A DNA stretch of 64,000 nucleotides from Candidatus Berkiella cookevillensis (GTDB lineage Bacteria > Pseudomonadota > Gammaproteobacteria > Berkiellales > Berkiellaceae), in the NCBI RefSeq assembly GCF_001431315.2, contig NZ_LKHV02000001.1, forward strand, positions 930,001-994,000, written 5' to 3'. Positions 37,782-45,914 of the stretch are shown here, in pieces. The notes beneath the pieces were generated by a model. The model saw only the letters and a program-made list of their open reading frames with translations, was not told the origin of the DNA and searched no databases. The translations under genes and the position numbers were made by a program. How positions within the stretch are numbered: position 1 is the stretch's first letter; every line of letters starts with the position of its first letter.

Positions 37782-39146
37782 TTATGATTTAGCCAGCATT
37801 TTTTTCTTAGCGTGTTGTTGTTCAACTAAAGCCTGCATTTGAAGCAGTGTATCTATTTGTGTATCAATAGGCATTTTTTGGAACTTGAGTACATTTGCAG
37901 CGGTGTGTATTGAAATATTTCCAAAGGCACGAACTGTTTCAGGATTTAAATCATTAAATACATGCAATACTTCTGATTTCAGGCCATACACTACATCTTT
38001 ATGGGCTTTAGAAGTATATGCATCCACAATTGCTGCCACTTCAGGTGATAAGATAGATTGTGTTGGCACTTCCATTCTTTGAGAAGAGCAAGAAGCCTCT
38101 GATATTGGATGAATGATAGCTGTTTCTCTTGGCATTGATGTGTCATAAGCAGTGGTCATGACGGGAGCGCTAGATATAATGCTAGATTCTAATTTTTCTA
38201 ACAGAGTAGCAGCAGTTAGATTTGCATTAGATCTTGCAATATCCAGCAATGTATAAATATTATTGCTTAGGAGAGCAATAGTGCTAGGATGCTGTAGGGA
38301 TTCTTCTAAGCAGCCTAAATTATAAGGGAGAGGTTTTGCGACAATCTGTTGTATGAATTTTAAGAATGCTGCTTCGTTGCCCTTTAATGATTTTTCAATA
38401 AAATTTCTTACATATTGCTGACCATCTTCCATCTTTGTTTGGTTAATAAGCGATATGATCTTATCCTGGTTGGCAAACTGAACTTGTTCAAAAGCACTAT
38501 TTTTAATTGTTGCAATGTCTTTAGTACGGCGATTTTGAATTGTCCAAAGGATCATTTCTAGATAATCTTGGTCGCTAGACTGTGTTACAGGTAATGTTTG
38601 ATATGCTTTAAAAAAATCAAACAATTCTTCTGCTGTTAAGCGTCCTGTCACTTCAGGGCATTGTGTTGATGGATACCGAGAAGAAGAACTGGAAAGCTCT
38701 TTGTCTTTAGTTCTTTTTTCTATAGGTCTGATTGAGTAAGATTCATGTTCTCTAGAGCCATTGATCTGCACGTCTGTTGTTGGAGAGTGCAGGCAAATAT
38801 GTGCAAATTTTAACCTGATTTCTTCTGCAAAAGGAATCTTCATTGTATTATCAGGCTCGATATGTCCGCCGGCATCAGCAAGTAAAATGACAACAGGATG
38901 TTGCATATGTGCTTCTGCATGAATCATGATCTCTGCAACCAGCGATGCATGTGCCTTTAAAGCATTGTTAACACCTTGGTGCGCTAAAATGTTTCTTACA
39001 GCCAAGAACTCTTGCGTAGAGTAAAGATCTTCTATCTCACGTAGAGGATTAAGCTTGCTAGCATCTCTTATTGCTGTAACGAGGTTATTTAACTGTACTT
39101 TTGTTGCGAGTGGTAAAGCAGTTTGAACGGTTTTAAAGCTAAGCAT
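37782..39146 (-). CDS. Hypothetical protein, effector candidate
   Basis: 454 residues from ATG 39146 (AGGGGT upstream; the frame is open to 39203). Largely helical, no signal peptide or membrane helix. A Ser-rich low-complexity stretch (KELSSSSSRYPS, about residue 150) and a Lys-rich C-terminus (QQHAKKKMLAKS) are visible. I recognise no family. Its isolation, size and low-complexity linker resemble type IV effector genes of Legionellales; no direct evidence. Confidence 0.55.
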   Translation of the reverse strand: MLSFKTVQTALPLATKVQLNNLVTAIRDASKLNPLREIEDLYSTQEFLAVRNILAHQGVNNALKAHASLVAEIMIHAEAHMQHPVVILLADAGGHIEPDNTMKIPFAEEIRLKFAHICLHSPTTDVQINGSREHESYSIRPIEKRTKDKELSSSSSRYPSTQCPEVTGRLTAEELFDFFKAYQTLPVTQSSDQDYLEMILWTIQNRRTKDIATIKNSAFEQVQFANQDKIISLINQTKMEDGQQYVRNFIEKSLKGNEAAFLKFIQQIVAKPLPYNLGCLEESLQHPSTIALLSNNIYTLLDIARSNANLTAATLLEKLESSIISSAPVMTTAYDTSMPRETAIIHPISEASCSSQRMEVPTQSILSPEVAAIVDAYTSKAHKDVVYGLKSEVLHVFNDLNPETVRAFGNISIHTAANVLKFQKMPIDTQIDTLLQMQALVEQQHAKKKMLAKS

Positions 39147-39245
39147 TGTGACCCCTAAATTTCCTAAAAATGTTCTCTGAAGAATATAACATCCATTTGT
39201 CAATTTAAGTGTTTATTACAGATAAGGGGTAGGGTTTAGCTGCTT

Positions 39246-39282
39246 AATTGCGGCTTATCTTGTGAATAGATAAGCCACAATT
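39246..39282. other. Hairpin without T-run
   Basis: GGCTTATC/GATAAGCC stem extended by AATTG/CAATT with one bulge, between two minus-strand genes. No T-tract on either side, so it is not a standard intrinsic terminator. Confidence 0.45.
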
Positions 39283-39306
39283 AAAAAGGAGATTTTTTAA
39301 CAGTTT

Positions 39307-40521
39307 CTACTCTTTTTGTGGTAGAGGGGTAGTATCACTGTCATGGTTAAAATTAAATTTAAATAATTTAGAAAACGCGATGGTAAAAAAGCCATTTCCG
39401 GTTACATTAGTTGCTGTTCCAAAGGGATCAAATAACATATAAATGGCAGTGATAAGTCCAATCATTTCGCTTGAAAAATGAAAATATGTTTCTAAGAGCG
39501 GTGTAACTACAATGATAGCGCCACCAGGAACAGCTGCTACTGCAAACTTTGCAAGCGCATAGAAAAATCCAAACTCAAGAAAACCGGCTAGATCTGGTAG
39601 CGGTTTGCCAAAAGCCAATAAAGTGGCAAGTGTTAAAATCGTGACGCCTAAAGCACTACCAATCGTGTGTGTATTGATGGTAGCAGGAATGATAATTTCT
39701 GCGACTTCAGGATCTTTCAAATTTTTTTCTGTGCACAAAATAAGAATGGGCATTGTTGCTGCACTTGATAAGGTGCTCAAACCAGTGATTGTTGCTGGCA
39801 ATACATTTTTGATGTAACCCCAAAACTTTTGTAAGGAGAACTTTGATACCATTAAATATAGAAAAATAATATAAGAGAGCTGTGTTCCTATAACAATGAG
39901 TGCAACAGGTCTATAGGTTTGTAAAGCGGTTTCTAGAATATTGTCATGCTCAAGTTTAAAGACAAAGCCTAAGATAAAGAGTGGTAATAGGGGGGTAAAA
40001 ATTTTCTTTAAGAAGAAAGTTGCAGCGTGATGTAAGGATTTAGCTGTTTTTTCTGCTAATTTATTTCTTCTGAAAGAGAAGAATAAGCCTACGCAAAAAC
40101 CGAGCAACAAGGCTATTTGATTAGGAATTAACTTGGGTAATTCTAAGTGCCACAATGCCGCCAATGCCGTATCTGGATGTGCTGGAATATAGGTTGGCAT
40201 ACTTAATTTAGGCAAAGCCAATGAACCAACAGTAAATCCCGTATAGATGGCTGCTGAATTAGAAATAAAAATCATTATGATGAGTGCAAAAACAAATTTT
40301 AGAACACCTGTCTTAAAATTCATTAATGAATAAAAAATAAAGCTAAAGATGATGAAAGGCAAAATAAAAAGCAAAATTGCTTTCATTGATAAACTGATGG
40401 AATAGAGAACAGACTTTATAAAAGGTGAAACATAGGGACCTAAAAAAAGTGGAAAAATAAGAATGCAAAATAACAATAAAGGTAAGCGCACTTTTGTTAG
40501 AAATTTCATTAAATGAGTCAT
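39307..40521 (-). CDS. Divergent dicarboxylate/amino acid:cation symporter
   Basis: 404 residues, about 8 membrane helices. Distant DAACS member: TLSSAATMPILILC replaces the usual SSSTLP motif, with NTHTIGSALG and VPGGAIIVVTPLL following. It differs strongly from the 19939 symporter, so the substrate may differ. A hairpin-rich leader lies upstream. Confidence 0.8.
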   Translation of the reverse strand: MTHLMKFLTKVRLPLLLFCILIFPLFLGPYVSPFIKSVLYSISLSMKAILLFILPFIIFSFIFYSLMNFKTGVLKFVFALIIMIFISNSAAIYTGFTVGSLALPKLSMPTYIPAHPDTALAALWHLELPKLIPNQIALLLGFCVGLFFSFRRNKLAEKTAKSLHHAATFFLKKIFTPLLPLFILGFVFKLEHDNILETALQTYRPVALIVIGTQLSYIIFLYLMVSKFSLQKFWGYIKNVLPATITGLSTLSSAATMPILILCTEKNLKDPEVAEIIIPATINTHTIGSALGVTILTLATLLAFGKPLPDLAGFLEFGFFYALAKFAVAAVPGGAIIVVTPLLETYFHFSSEMIGLITAIYMLFDPFGTATNVTGNGFFTIAFSKLFKFNFNHDSDTTPLPQKE

Positions 40522-40583
40522 TTTTTTTCCGAACGAGTTTTAGTTATAAGAAAAACAAAAATCTGATTGAGTGTTGTTAACGA

Positions 40584-40640
40584 AGCCTAAAAATAGGCAC
40601 GAAAACTAACCTCGGCGTTAGGGGCTATGACCTAACAAGT
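40584..40640 (-). promoter_or_regulatory. Leader with mutually exclusive hairpins
   Basis: The central GTTAGG (40615-40620) can pair either with CTAAC (about 40605) or with CCTAAC (about 40630). A further GCCTA/TAGGC hairpin lies at 40588-40601. It sits 60-120 nt before the 39307 symporter start and could act as an attenuator; I recognise no riboswitch class. Confidence 0.35.
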
Positions 40641-40740
40641 AAGATAAGGAACATCAGTATATCGCAAAACAAACTGAAGTGTTAATAGATATGAAGAGAA
40701 AGCTTTATAGCTTATTTAAGAACTCCCTAAAATGCGGTGT

Positions 40741-41205
40741 TTAGCGTTTTTTAGGTGCGTTCTTTTTGCACAGAGAAAGTGCAACAAGGCTAACGGCAGT
40801 TACGCCAATAGCCACTCCCGCAATCGCCTGATAGCTTGGAACATAAGTTGCGATTTCTTCTGAGCGCACGCAATCGGCAATGCCTGCCGTCGCATATTGT
40901 ACATTTTCTGAAAAATGTTCAGCACAGTTTTCAGCTGTTACATTGAGTGTCGTCGCTATATTTTGTACAGACTGTAGGTAATCAACGCCTAAGTAATAAT
41001 GAAGCATATCCCAGTATGGGCCACTGTGCTGAGTAATATTTTCAGGGTGTGTAAATGGGTTTTGTAGGCCACATTTTTGCGCTGTGAATAATTCTTCTGA
41101 AGCTGCGGTTGAGTAAATTTGACAAGTGTGGTTGTAAATTGCTTTTAACCAACCATTCTCAATCGCAGTGTGTTTTAGTGAGCGCATGAATGTTGCCAAG
41201 TTCAT
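40741..41205 (-). CDS. Hypothetical tail-anchored protein
   Basis: 154 residues with one C-terminal hydrophobic helix (about 124-146) followed by KKNAPKKR, a layout typical of tail-anchored proteins. The soluble part is rich in Cys, His and aromatic residues and unrecognised. Such a protein could insert into host or bacterial membranes. Single gene. Confidence 0.55.
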   Translation of the reverse strand: MNLATFMRSLKHTAIENGWLKAIYNHTCQIYSTAASEELFTAQKCGLQNPFTHPENITQHSGPYWDMLHYYLGVDYLQSVQNIATTLNVTAENCAEHFSENVQYATAGIADCVRSEEIATYVPSYQAIAGVAIGVTAVSLVALSLCKKNAPKKR

Positions 41206-41317
41206 TTAATGTTTTCTTAATATATTTTTCTATTGAGCGTTAATGATGGAAATCTGCTTTGGATTTTGGGGATGATACTAAATGGTCGTCCCCCTGAGTG
41301 ATCCCTACAAATAAATG

Positions 41318-41517
41318 TTCGTCATTGCGAGTGGAAGCCGTCTATCATTGATTGAAAAAGCACAAAAATATCACGGCTAAAGCGAAGTAATCTATCATGA
41401 AATTTTTAAGAAGAGCACAGTGAGAAAGATTTCAAGATAGATTGCCACGCAAAAGACGTGATTGTTTGTCTCTTATTTCACTTTTTTCCAGCGTCTTTTG
41501 TTCGCAACGACAAATTC
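41318..41517. repeat. MITE-like imperfect palindrome
   Basis: Outer inverted ends GTCATTGCGA (41321) and TCGCAACGAC (41502). Inner inverted parts TAATCTATCATGAAA and TTTCAAGATAGATTG. About 200 bp with a loop; no coding capacity. It resembles the CGTCATTGCGAG...-type repeats widespread in bacterial genomes. Confidence 0.65.
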
Positions 41518-41541
41518 TTAATTCGTGGGCTTCCCCTACCA

Positions 41542-42045
41542 CTATGCTGTTATCAGTTTTAGCACAGCGTCATAATTAGGTTCTTGTGCAATTTCTGGTA
41601 CTTGTTCCGTGTAAATGACTTTTCCATCTTCATCAATGACCACAACTGCTCTAGATAATAGGCCTTTTAGCGGGCCATCTGTAATGGTTGCACCGTAAGC
41701 ATGACCAAATTCGGGCGCTCTAAAGCTAGAAAGTGTGATAACGTTTTTTGTATTGTTGCTTTCGCAGAAGCGACTGTGAGCAAAGGGCAAATCAGCAGAA
41801 ATGCATAATACTTTGACATTTTCTAAAGTTGATACTTCTTTGTTGAACTTTACAACAGAGAGTGCACAAACAGCGGTATCTAAACTAGGAAAGATGTTTA
41901 AGACCAGTTTATTACCTTTGAATGATTCTAAGGACGCCTCTGATAAATCGCTTTTAGTCAGTGTAAATTCTGGCGCAGAGGTGCCTTTTGTAGGCAGTGT
42001 TCCAATCGTATGAATAATATTTCCTTTGAGTGTAATCTCTGTCAT
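41542..42045 (-). CDS. tpx: Thiol peroxidase (2-Cys peroxiredoxin, Tpx)
   Basis: 167 residues, family length. Peroxidatic Cys in FPSLDTAVCALSVVKFN (about 61) and resolving Cys in SRFCESNN (about 95); TLKGNIIHTIGTLP at the start is characteristic. It reduces hydrogen peroxide and lipid peroxides with thioredoxin. Monocistronic. Confidence 0.95.
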   Translation of the reverse strand: MTEITLKGNIIHTIGTLPTKGTSAPEFTLTKSDLSEASLESFKGNKLVLNIFPSLDTAVCALSVVKFNKEVSTLENVKVLCISADLPFAHSRFCESNNTKNVITLSSFRAPEFGHAYGATITDGPLKGLLSRAVVVIDEDGKVIYTEQVPEIAQEPNYDAVLKLITA

Positions 42046-42167
42046 ATTAAGTTACCTATCCAGTATAATTTTTCGAAGTGATTTTAGCATCATATGGCTT
42101 TTCTGAGCAGTCGGCTAGCCTCAATTAATGATGAAGAATAGAGAAAATAAGAGGGGGGTATTATTCT

Positions 42168-42746
42168 TTAGTTTGAGAGTGCTTTTATTAGCCCTGTTAT
42201 AATGAGCGCTTTATAAGCCTCTAATTTTTCTGGTTCATTATAAATTCTTCGCTTATGGTCAAAAAATGCGTTTGAAATTGCTCCATAGATCATAATGCAG
42301 ATTAATTCTGCAGGATATTCTTGAGTGATTAGATGCTCTTTTTGCAGATGTTGTATTGCAGCTTCCCAATTATCAGGTTGATAATTTTCAATACCTGCTA
42401 ATAAATTACTTTCTGTTTCTAATTGTTGCCAAGTAACTAGCTTTGATAAATTGGGGTTATGGCTATAAGCCTTAAAGCGTTGACTTACAATTGTATCTAG
42501 GAAGCTTTCTAAAGAAGAGGGGTGTAGAGGTAAGGTCAGCTCTTCTCTCGTCATATGTTTTAAGTGCGCTGCTTTTACAGCCTGCCACAGGGCTTCTTTG
42601 CTTGGGTAGTGATGAAAGACAGAGCTTTTAGCAACCTCTGCTAATTTAGCAATGGCAGCAATACTGGCACCATTAAAACCCTTAGCTAGGAATTCTTGGC
42701 TTGCGGCTTCTAATATCTTTTCTTTCTTACTTTCAACAGTGCTCAA
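42168..42746 (-). CDS. TetR/AcrR-family repressor
   Basis: 192 residues. N-terminal TetR helix-turn-helix (KILEAASQEFLAKGFNGASIAAIAKLAEVAKSSVFHHYPSKEALW, about 10-55), C-terminal ligand domain. Divergent from the SnoaL-like/pirin operon, with a palindromic operator in the shared region, so it very likely represses that operon and perhaps itself. Confidence 0.93.
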   Translation of the reverse strand: MSTVESKKEKILEAASQEFLAKGFNGASIAAIAKLAEVAKSSVFHHYPSKEALWQAVKAAHLKHMTREELTLPLHPSSLESFLDTIVSQRFKAYSHNPNLSKLVTWQQLETESNLLAGIENYQPDNWEAAIQHLQKEHLITQEYPAELICIMIYGAISNAFFDHKRRIYNEPEKLEAYKALIITGLIKALSN

Positions 42747-42760
42747 AGGAAACTCTCCAT

Positions 42761-42789
42761 TTGACCGATCGGTCGGTCAGTGTTATGCT
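42761..42789 (+). promoter_or_regulatory. Promoter with TetR operator in its spacer
   Basis: TTGACC (42761-42766), 17-bp spacer, TATGCT (42784-42789). The perfect palindrome GACCGATCGGTC (42763-42774), extended by GGTC, overlaps the -35 and fills the spacer, ideal for repression of the 42823 gene. Confidence 0.75.
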
Positions 42790-42822
42790 GTTACTTTCTC
42801 ATTAACAATTTAGGTTATTATT

Positions 42823-43302
42823 ATGTCGAAAATAAAATATTGTATATACCCATTCTGTGCTTTACTTCTTTTGGTCATGGGCCTGTCACAGGCAAAAGAT
42901 AATAATATGTCTTTGCAGGAAGCGCAAAATGTTGCACACGTTGAGAGAACCTTTCAGTGGTTTAATCAGCAAATACAAAAAGAAGGGAAGGTAAAGAAAG
43001 TATCAAACGCAGAGGTTGCTCAATATTTTGCAGAAGATGCCCGTATGGTGACAAATGGAAAATTAATTTGTGCGGGAGTTGATGAACATACGACACATTT
43101 TGTTGAGTTTCAGGAAAAATTTGCATCTATGCACTCTACCCCCTTTAAACAAATTGAAGCAAAAGGTGATAAAGTGTGGTTGCAATACTCAATCAATATT
43201 GAACACAGAGATGGTCGTGTGGAAGATGTTCAAATCATGGGGTATATGCAGCTGAAAGAAGGCAAGATAGCTCATTTTGAGGAGCTTGTTGTTCATGCAT
43301 AG
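42823..43302 (+). CDS. Exported SnoaL/NTF2-like protein
   Basis: 159 residues. Signal peptide about 1-24 (YPFCALLLLVMGLSQAK). The rest is a single NTF2-like cone fold (VAQYFAEDARMVTNGK, KVWLQYSINIEHRDGR, MGYMQLKEGKIAHFEELV). Such domains bind small hydrophobic molecules or act as small enzymes; substrate unknown. First gene of the TetR-controlled operon with pirin. Confidence 0.8.
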   Translation: MSKIKYCIYPFCALLLLVMGLSQAKDNNMSLQEAQNVAHVERTFQWFNQQIQKEGKVKKVSNAEVAQYFAEDARMVTNGKLICAGVDEHTTHFVEFQEKFASMHSTPFKQIEAKGDKVWLQYSINIEHRDGRVEDVQIMGYMQLKEGKIAHFEELVVHA

Positions 43303-43332
43303 TTTTTAAATCAAAACATAAAGGCGATAACA

Positions 43333-44253
43333 ATGAGTATTACAAGCAAACATCCAAATGCAGAGGGTGATTTTAAAGATCACCCTTGTCCTGGTATAGA
43401 CGCAATTATTGAATCTAAATCAAGAGATTTGGGTGGTTTTGCAGTACGTCGCCTTTTACCAAGTACGCAGGTTAAAAAAGTGGGACCGTGGGTTTTTTTT
43501 GATCATATGGGACCTGCACATTTAAAAAAGGGGGAAGGGCTTGATGTGCGTCCACACCCACATATTAACTTGGCTACGGTTACTTATTTATTTGAAGGTG
43601 AAATTTTGCATCGAGACTCTTTGGGGAGTGTACAATCTATTTTGCCAGGTGATATCAATTTAATGGTAGCAGGAAAAGGTATTGTGCATTCAGAGCGCAG
43701 TCCTTTGAGGTGCCGCAAAGAAGAACATAGATTACATGGTTTACAATTATGGTTAGCACTTCCTAAAGCGCAACAAGAAATAGAACCTATGTTTTATCAC
43801 TATCCAAAGACAGAGATACCAAGTACAGTCGTAGATGATGTTACAATCCGTGTCATGATGGGACAAGCCTATGGTCTACAGTCTCCAGTGCAATGTTATA
43901 CATCAACGCTGTATTTAGAGGCGCATCTCAAAGCAGGGCAAACACTCATTGTTCCTGAGCATGTTGAGCAAAGGGCCGTGTATGTTGCCAAAGGCTGTTT
44001 AGAGGTTAGTGGTGTGAAGCTTGATGCCTATTCGATGACCGTTTTTAAAGCCAATTGTCCTATTCAGTTAAAAGCTCTTGAAGATACTCAAATTGCTCTG
44101 ATTGGTGGTGAGCCTATGGAAGACAGGTATATATGGTGGAATTTTGTCTCAGACAGTAAAGAGCGTATTGAGCAGGCTAAGCAAGATTGGTTGACAGGGA
44201 AATTTCCCGCCATTCCAAATGATGATCTTGAATTTATTCCTTTACCCAAATAA
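43333..44253 (+). CDS. Pirin-family protein
   Basis: 306 residues with two cupin domains. The N-terminal metal site is in RPHPHINLATVTYLFEGEILHRDSLG (His and Glu ligands) and GKGIVHSERS. Bacterial pirins are iron-dependent quercetinases or redox sensors. It lies 31 nt after the SnoaL-like gene, forming one unit. Confidence 0.9.
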   Translation: MSITSKHPNAEGDFKDHPCPGIDAIIESKSRDLGGFAVRRLLPSTQVKKVGPWVFFDHMGPAHLKKGEGLDVRPHPHINLATVTYLFEGEILHRDSLGSVQSILPGDINLMVAGKGIVHSERSPLRCRKEEHRLHGLQLWLALPKAQQEIEPMFYHYPKTEIPSTVVDDVTIRVMMGQAYGLQSPVQCYTSTLYLEAHLKAGQTLIVPEHVEQRAVYVAKGCLEVSGVKLDAYSMTVFKANCPIQLKALEDTQIALIGGEPMEDRYIWWNFVSDSKERIEQAKQDWLTGKFPAIPNDDLEFIPLPK

Positions 44254-44370
44254 AGCATGAGTATAAAAATTGTGAAAAAAAAGAAAAGCATACGGAGTGT
44301 ACACATGAAAGTACATGAGGATTGCGAGATGGCGAAGACAACCTCCTCAAAAATACATAGAAGACTATAT
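44250..44370 (+). repeat. Copy 3 of the palindromic element, at the tag start
   Basis: Core GGAGTGTAC...GTACATGAGGATTGCGAGATGGCGAAGACAAC (44294-44342) is almost identical to copies 4 and 5. The right end GAAGACTATA (44357-44366) is kept; the left arm is degenerate. Confidence 0.75.
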
Positions 44371-44919
44371 TGTCCTTGGCTTAAGCTTGATAACCCGCTC
44401 TATGTTAAATACCACGATGAAGAATGGGGCGTGCCTGTTCATGATGATGTCAAGCATTTTGAAATGATCACATTAGAAGGCGCGCAAGCTGGATTAAGTT
44501 GGGAAACCATTTTAAATAAGCGTGCGCATTACCGAAAAGTATTTTTAGGTTTTATTCCTGAAAAAGTTGCTCGTATCACACCTGCAAAGATTGAAAAGCT
44601 ATTACAAGACCCAGGTATTGTGCGTAATAGGTTAAAAGTTGAATCTACTATTTCAAATGCAAAAGCATTTCTAAAAATTCAAAAAGAATTTGGATCTTTT
44701 GATAAATATATATGGGCATTCTCAGATTTTAAAACGATTGCGCATCATCGTCGTTCAATACAAGACTATCCTACTAAGACAGCGTTGAGCGATAAAATCT
44801 CCAAAGATTTGAAGAAGCGAGGTTTTAGATTTGTGGGTAGTACGATTATCTATGCTTATTTGCAAGCAATTGGGATTGTGAATGACCATACGGCTTCTTG
44901 TTGGAAAGTAAAAAAATAA
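44257..44919 (+). CDS. tag: DNA-3-methyladenine glycosylase I
   Basis: 220 residues from ATG 44257; ATG 44305 and 44329 are in frame. Tag removes 3-methyladenine from DNA. Zinc ligands are seen in LYCPW and YHDEEWG and in NDHTASC near the end; GAQAGLSWETIL is conserved. Family homology starts at YCPW, so the first 37 or so residues come from the palindromic element, which supplies all possible start codons. The gene follows pirin by 3 nt and precedes rlmA by 1 nt. Confidence 0.92.
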   Translation: MSIKIVKKKKSIRSVHMKVHEDCEMAKTTSSKIHRRLYCPWLKLDNPLYVKYHDEEWGVPVHDDVKHFEMITLEGAQAGLSWETILNKRAHYRKVFLGFIPEKVARITPAKIEKLLQDPGIVRNRLKVESTISNAKAFLKIQKEFGSFDKYIWAFSDFKTIAHHRRSIQDYPTKTALSDKISKDLKKRGFRFVGSTIIYAYLQAIGIVNDHTASCWKVKK

Positions 44920-44920
44920 A

Positions 44921-45763
44921 ATGACCATCTTAATTTGCCCAACCTGTTCTACATCATTGCAAGCATTTGATAAAAACTATGCTTGCGAAAAGGGTCATAG
45001 CTTTGATAAAGCCAAGCAAGGCTATGTTAACCTGTTGCTGTCCCATCAAAAACGGACATTATTACCGGGTGATAGCAAAGAAATGGTTGATAGCAGAAAA
45101 AAATTCTTAAATAAAGGTTTTTACAAAGCAATTGCACAGGCAGTAAATGAATGTATGCAAGAATCTTTAATAGCAGATGGAGCACAAGTTGTAGATGTTG
45201 GTTGTGGTGTTGGTTACTATTTATCCTATTTACAAGAAAATGTCAGTGTGAAGCACCCAGTCTATTGGGGCGTTGATATTTCCAAAGAAGCAATTAAATG
45301 TGCAAGCAGTTATAAGGCTATAAAATGGCTGGTTGCGAGCAGTAAAAATTTACCTTTTGCATCGGGTTCTGTCGATATTGTGTTATCTGTTTTTTCTCCA
45401 CTTTATTTGGAGGAAATAAACCGCATTCTTTCTCCGCAAGGCAAAGTGATCATGGTAACGCCTGCCAAGCAACATTTGATAGAACTACGGTCGATGTTAT
45501 TTGAGCAAGTAGAAGCGCACAGCGTTGATAAAACAATTGAAAAATATTCTGCTGTCTTTGATATAAAAGAACAAATATCAATTTGCGCTTCTTTTTCGCT
45601 TTCTTCACAACAAGATATTGATAACCTTCTTAAAATGACACCATTGTATTGGAAATCCTCAGCCTCCAAGAAAGAGGCCTTAAGAAAAGTAGAAAGCTTA
45701 GATTTAACGCTTGATGTCGTTTTATGGGAGCTATCCAAGCGATCATATAGTCTTCGCACATGA
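44921..45763 (+). CDS. rlmA: 23S rRNA (guanine-N1) methyltransferase RlmA
   Basis: 280 residues. N-terminal zinc finger (CPTCSTSL...YACEKGHSFDKAKQGYVNLL) and class I SAM domain (VVDVGCGVGYYLSYL, about 85-100). It methylates G745-type positions of 23S rRNA. The last residues SLRT and stop TGA lie in the left end of palindromic element copy 4, so the C-terminus is element-derived. Confidence 0.92.
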   Translation: MTILICPTCSTSLQAFDKNYACEKGHSFDKAKQGYVNLLLSHQKRTLLPGDSKEMVDSRKKFLNKGFYKAIAQAVNECMQESLIADGAQVVDVGCGVGYYLSYLQENVSVKHPVYWGVDISKEAIKCASSYKAIKWLVASSKNLPFASGSVDIVLSVFSPLYLEEINRILSPQGKVIMVTPAKQHLIELRSMLFEQVEAHSVDKTIEKYSAVFDIKEQISICASFSLSSQQDIDNLLKMTPLYWKSSASKKEALRKVESLDLTLDVVLWELSKRSYSLRT

Positions 45764-45909
45764 GTTTTACCCGCAAAGGGCACTGTCGGGGGTGTTGTCT
45801 TCGCCATCTCGCAATCCTCATGTACTAATATGTACATTCCGGTTGCTTGAGGCTTGACGCCTACCCGACAGTGCCCTTTGCGGGTAAAACTCATGTGCTG
45901 TGACTATAG
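45746..45909 (-). repeat. Copy 4: complete palindromic element
   Basis: Perfect 35-bp inverted arms at 45756-45790 and 45864-45898, with near-matching outer ends (CTATAGTC...). The core reads on the minus strand TAGGCGTCAAGCC..., a TGTAC/GTACA hairpin, GAGGATTGCGAGATGGCGAAGACAAC. Best-preserved copy; flanked by the rlmA stop and, 6 nt away, the stop of the 45915 gene. Confidence 0.9.
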
Positions 45910-45914
45910 AGGTT

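Noticed and set aside
39246-39282. Intrinsic terminator
   Set aside because: Stable hairpin but no T-tract in either direction; listed only as a hairpin.
45403-45894. Long minus-strand frame across the end of rlmA and the palindromic element
   Set aside because: It lies antisense to conserved rlmA and its start is within the repeat; codon pattern follows rlmA, not this frame.
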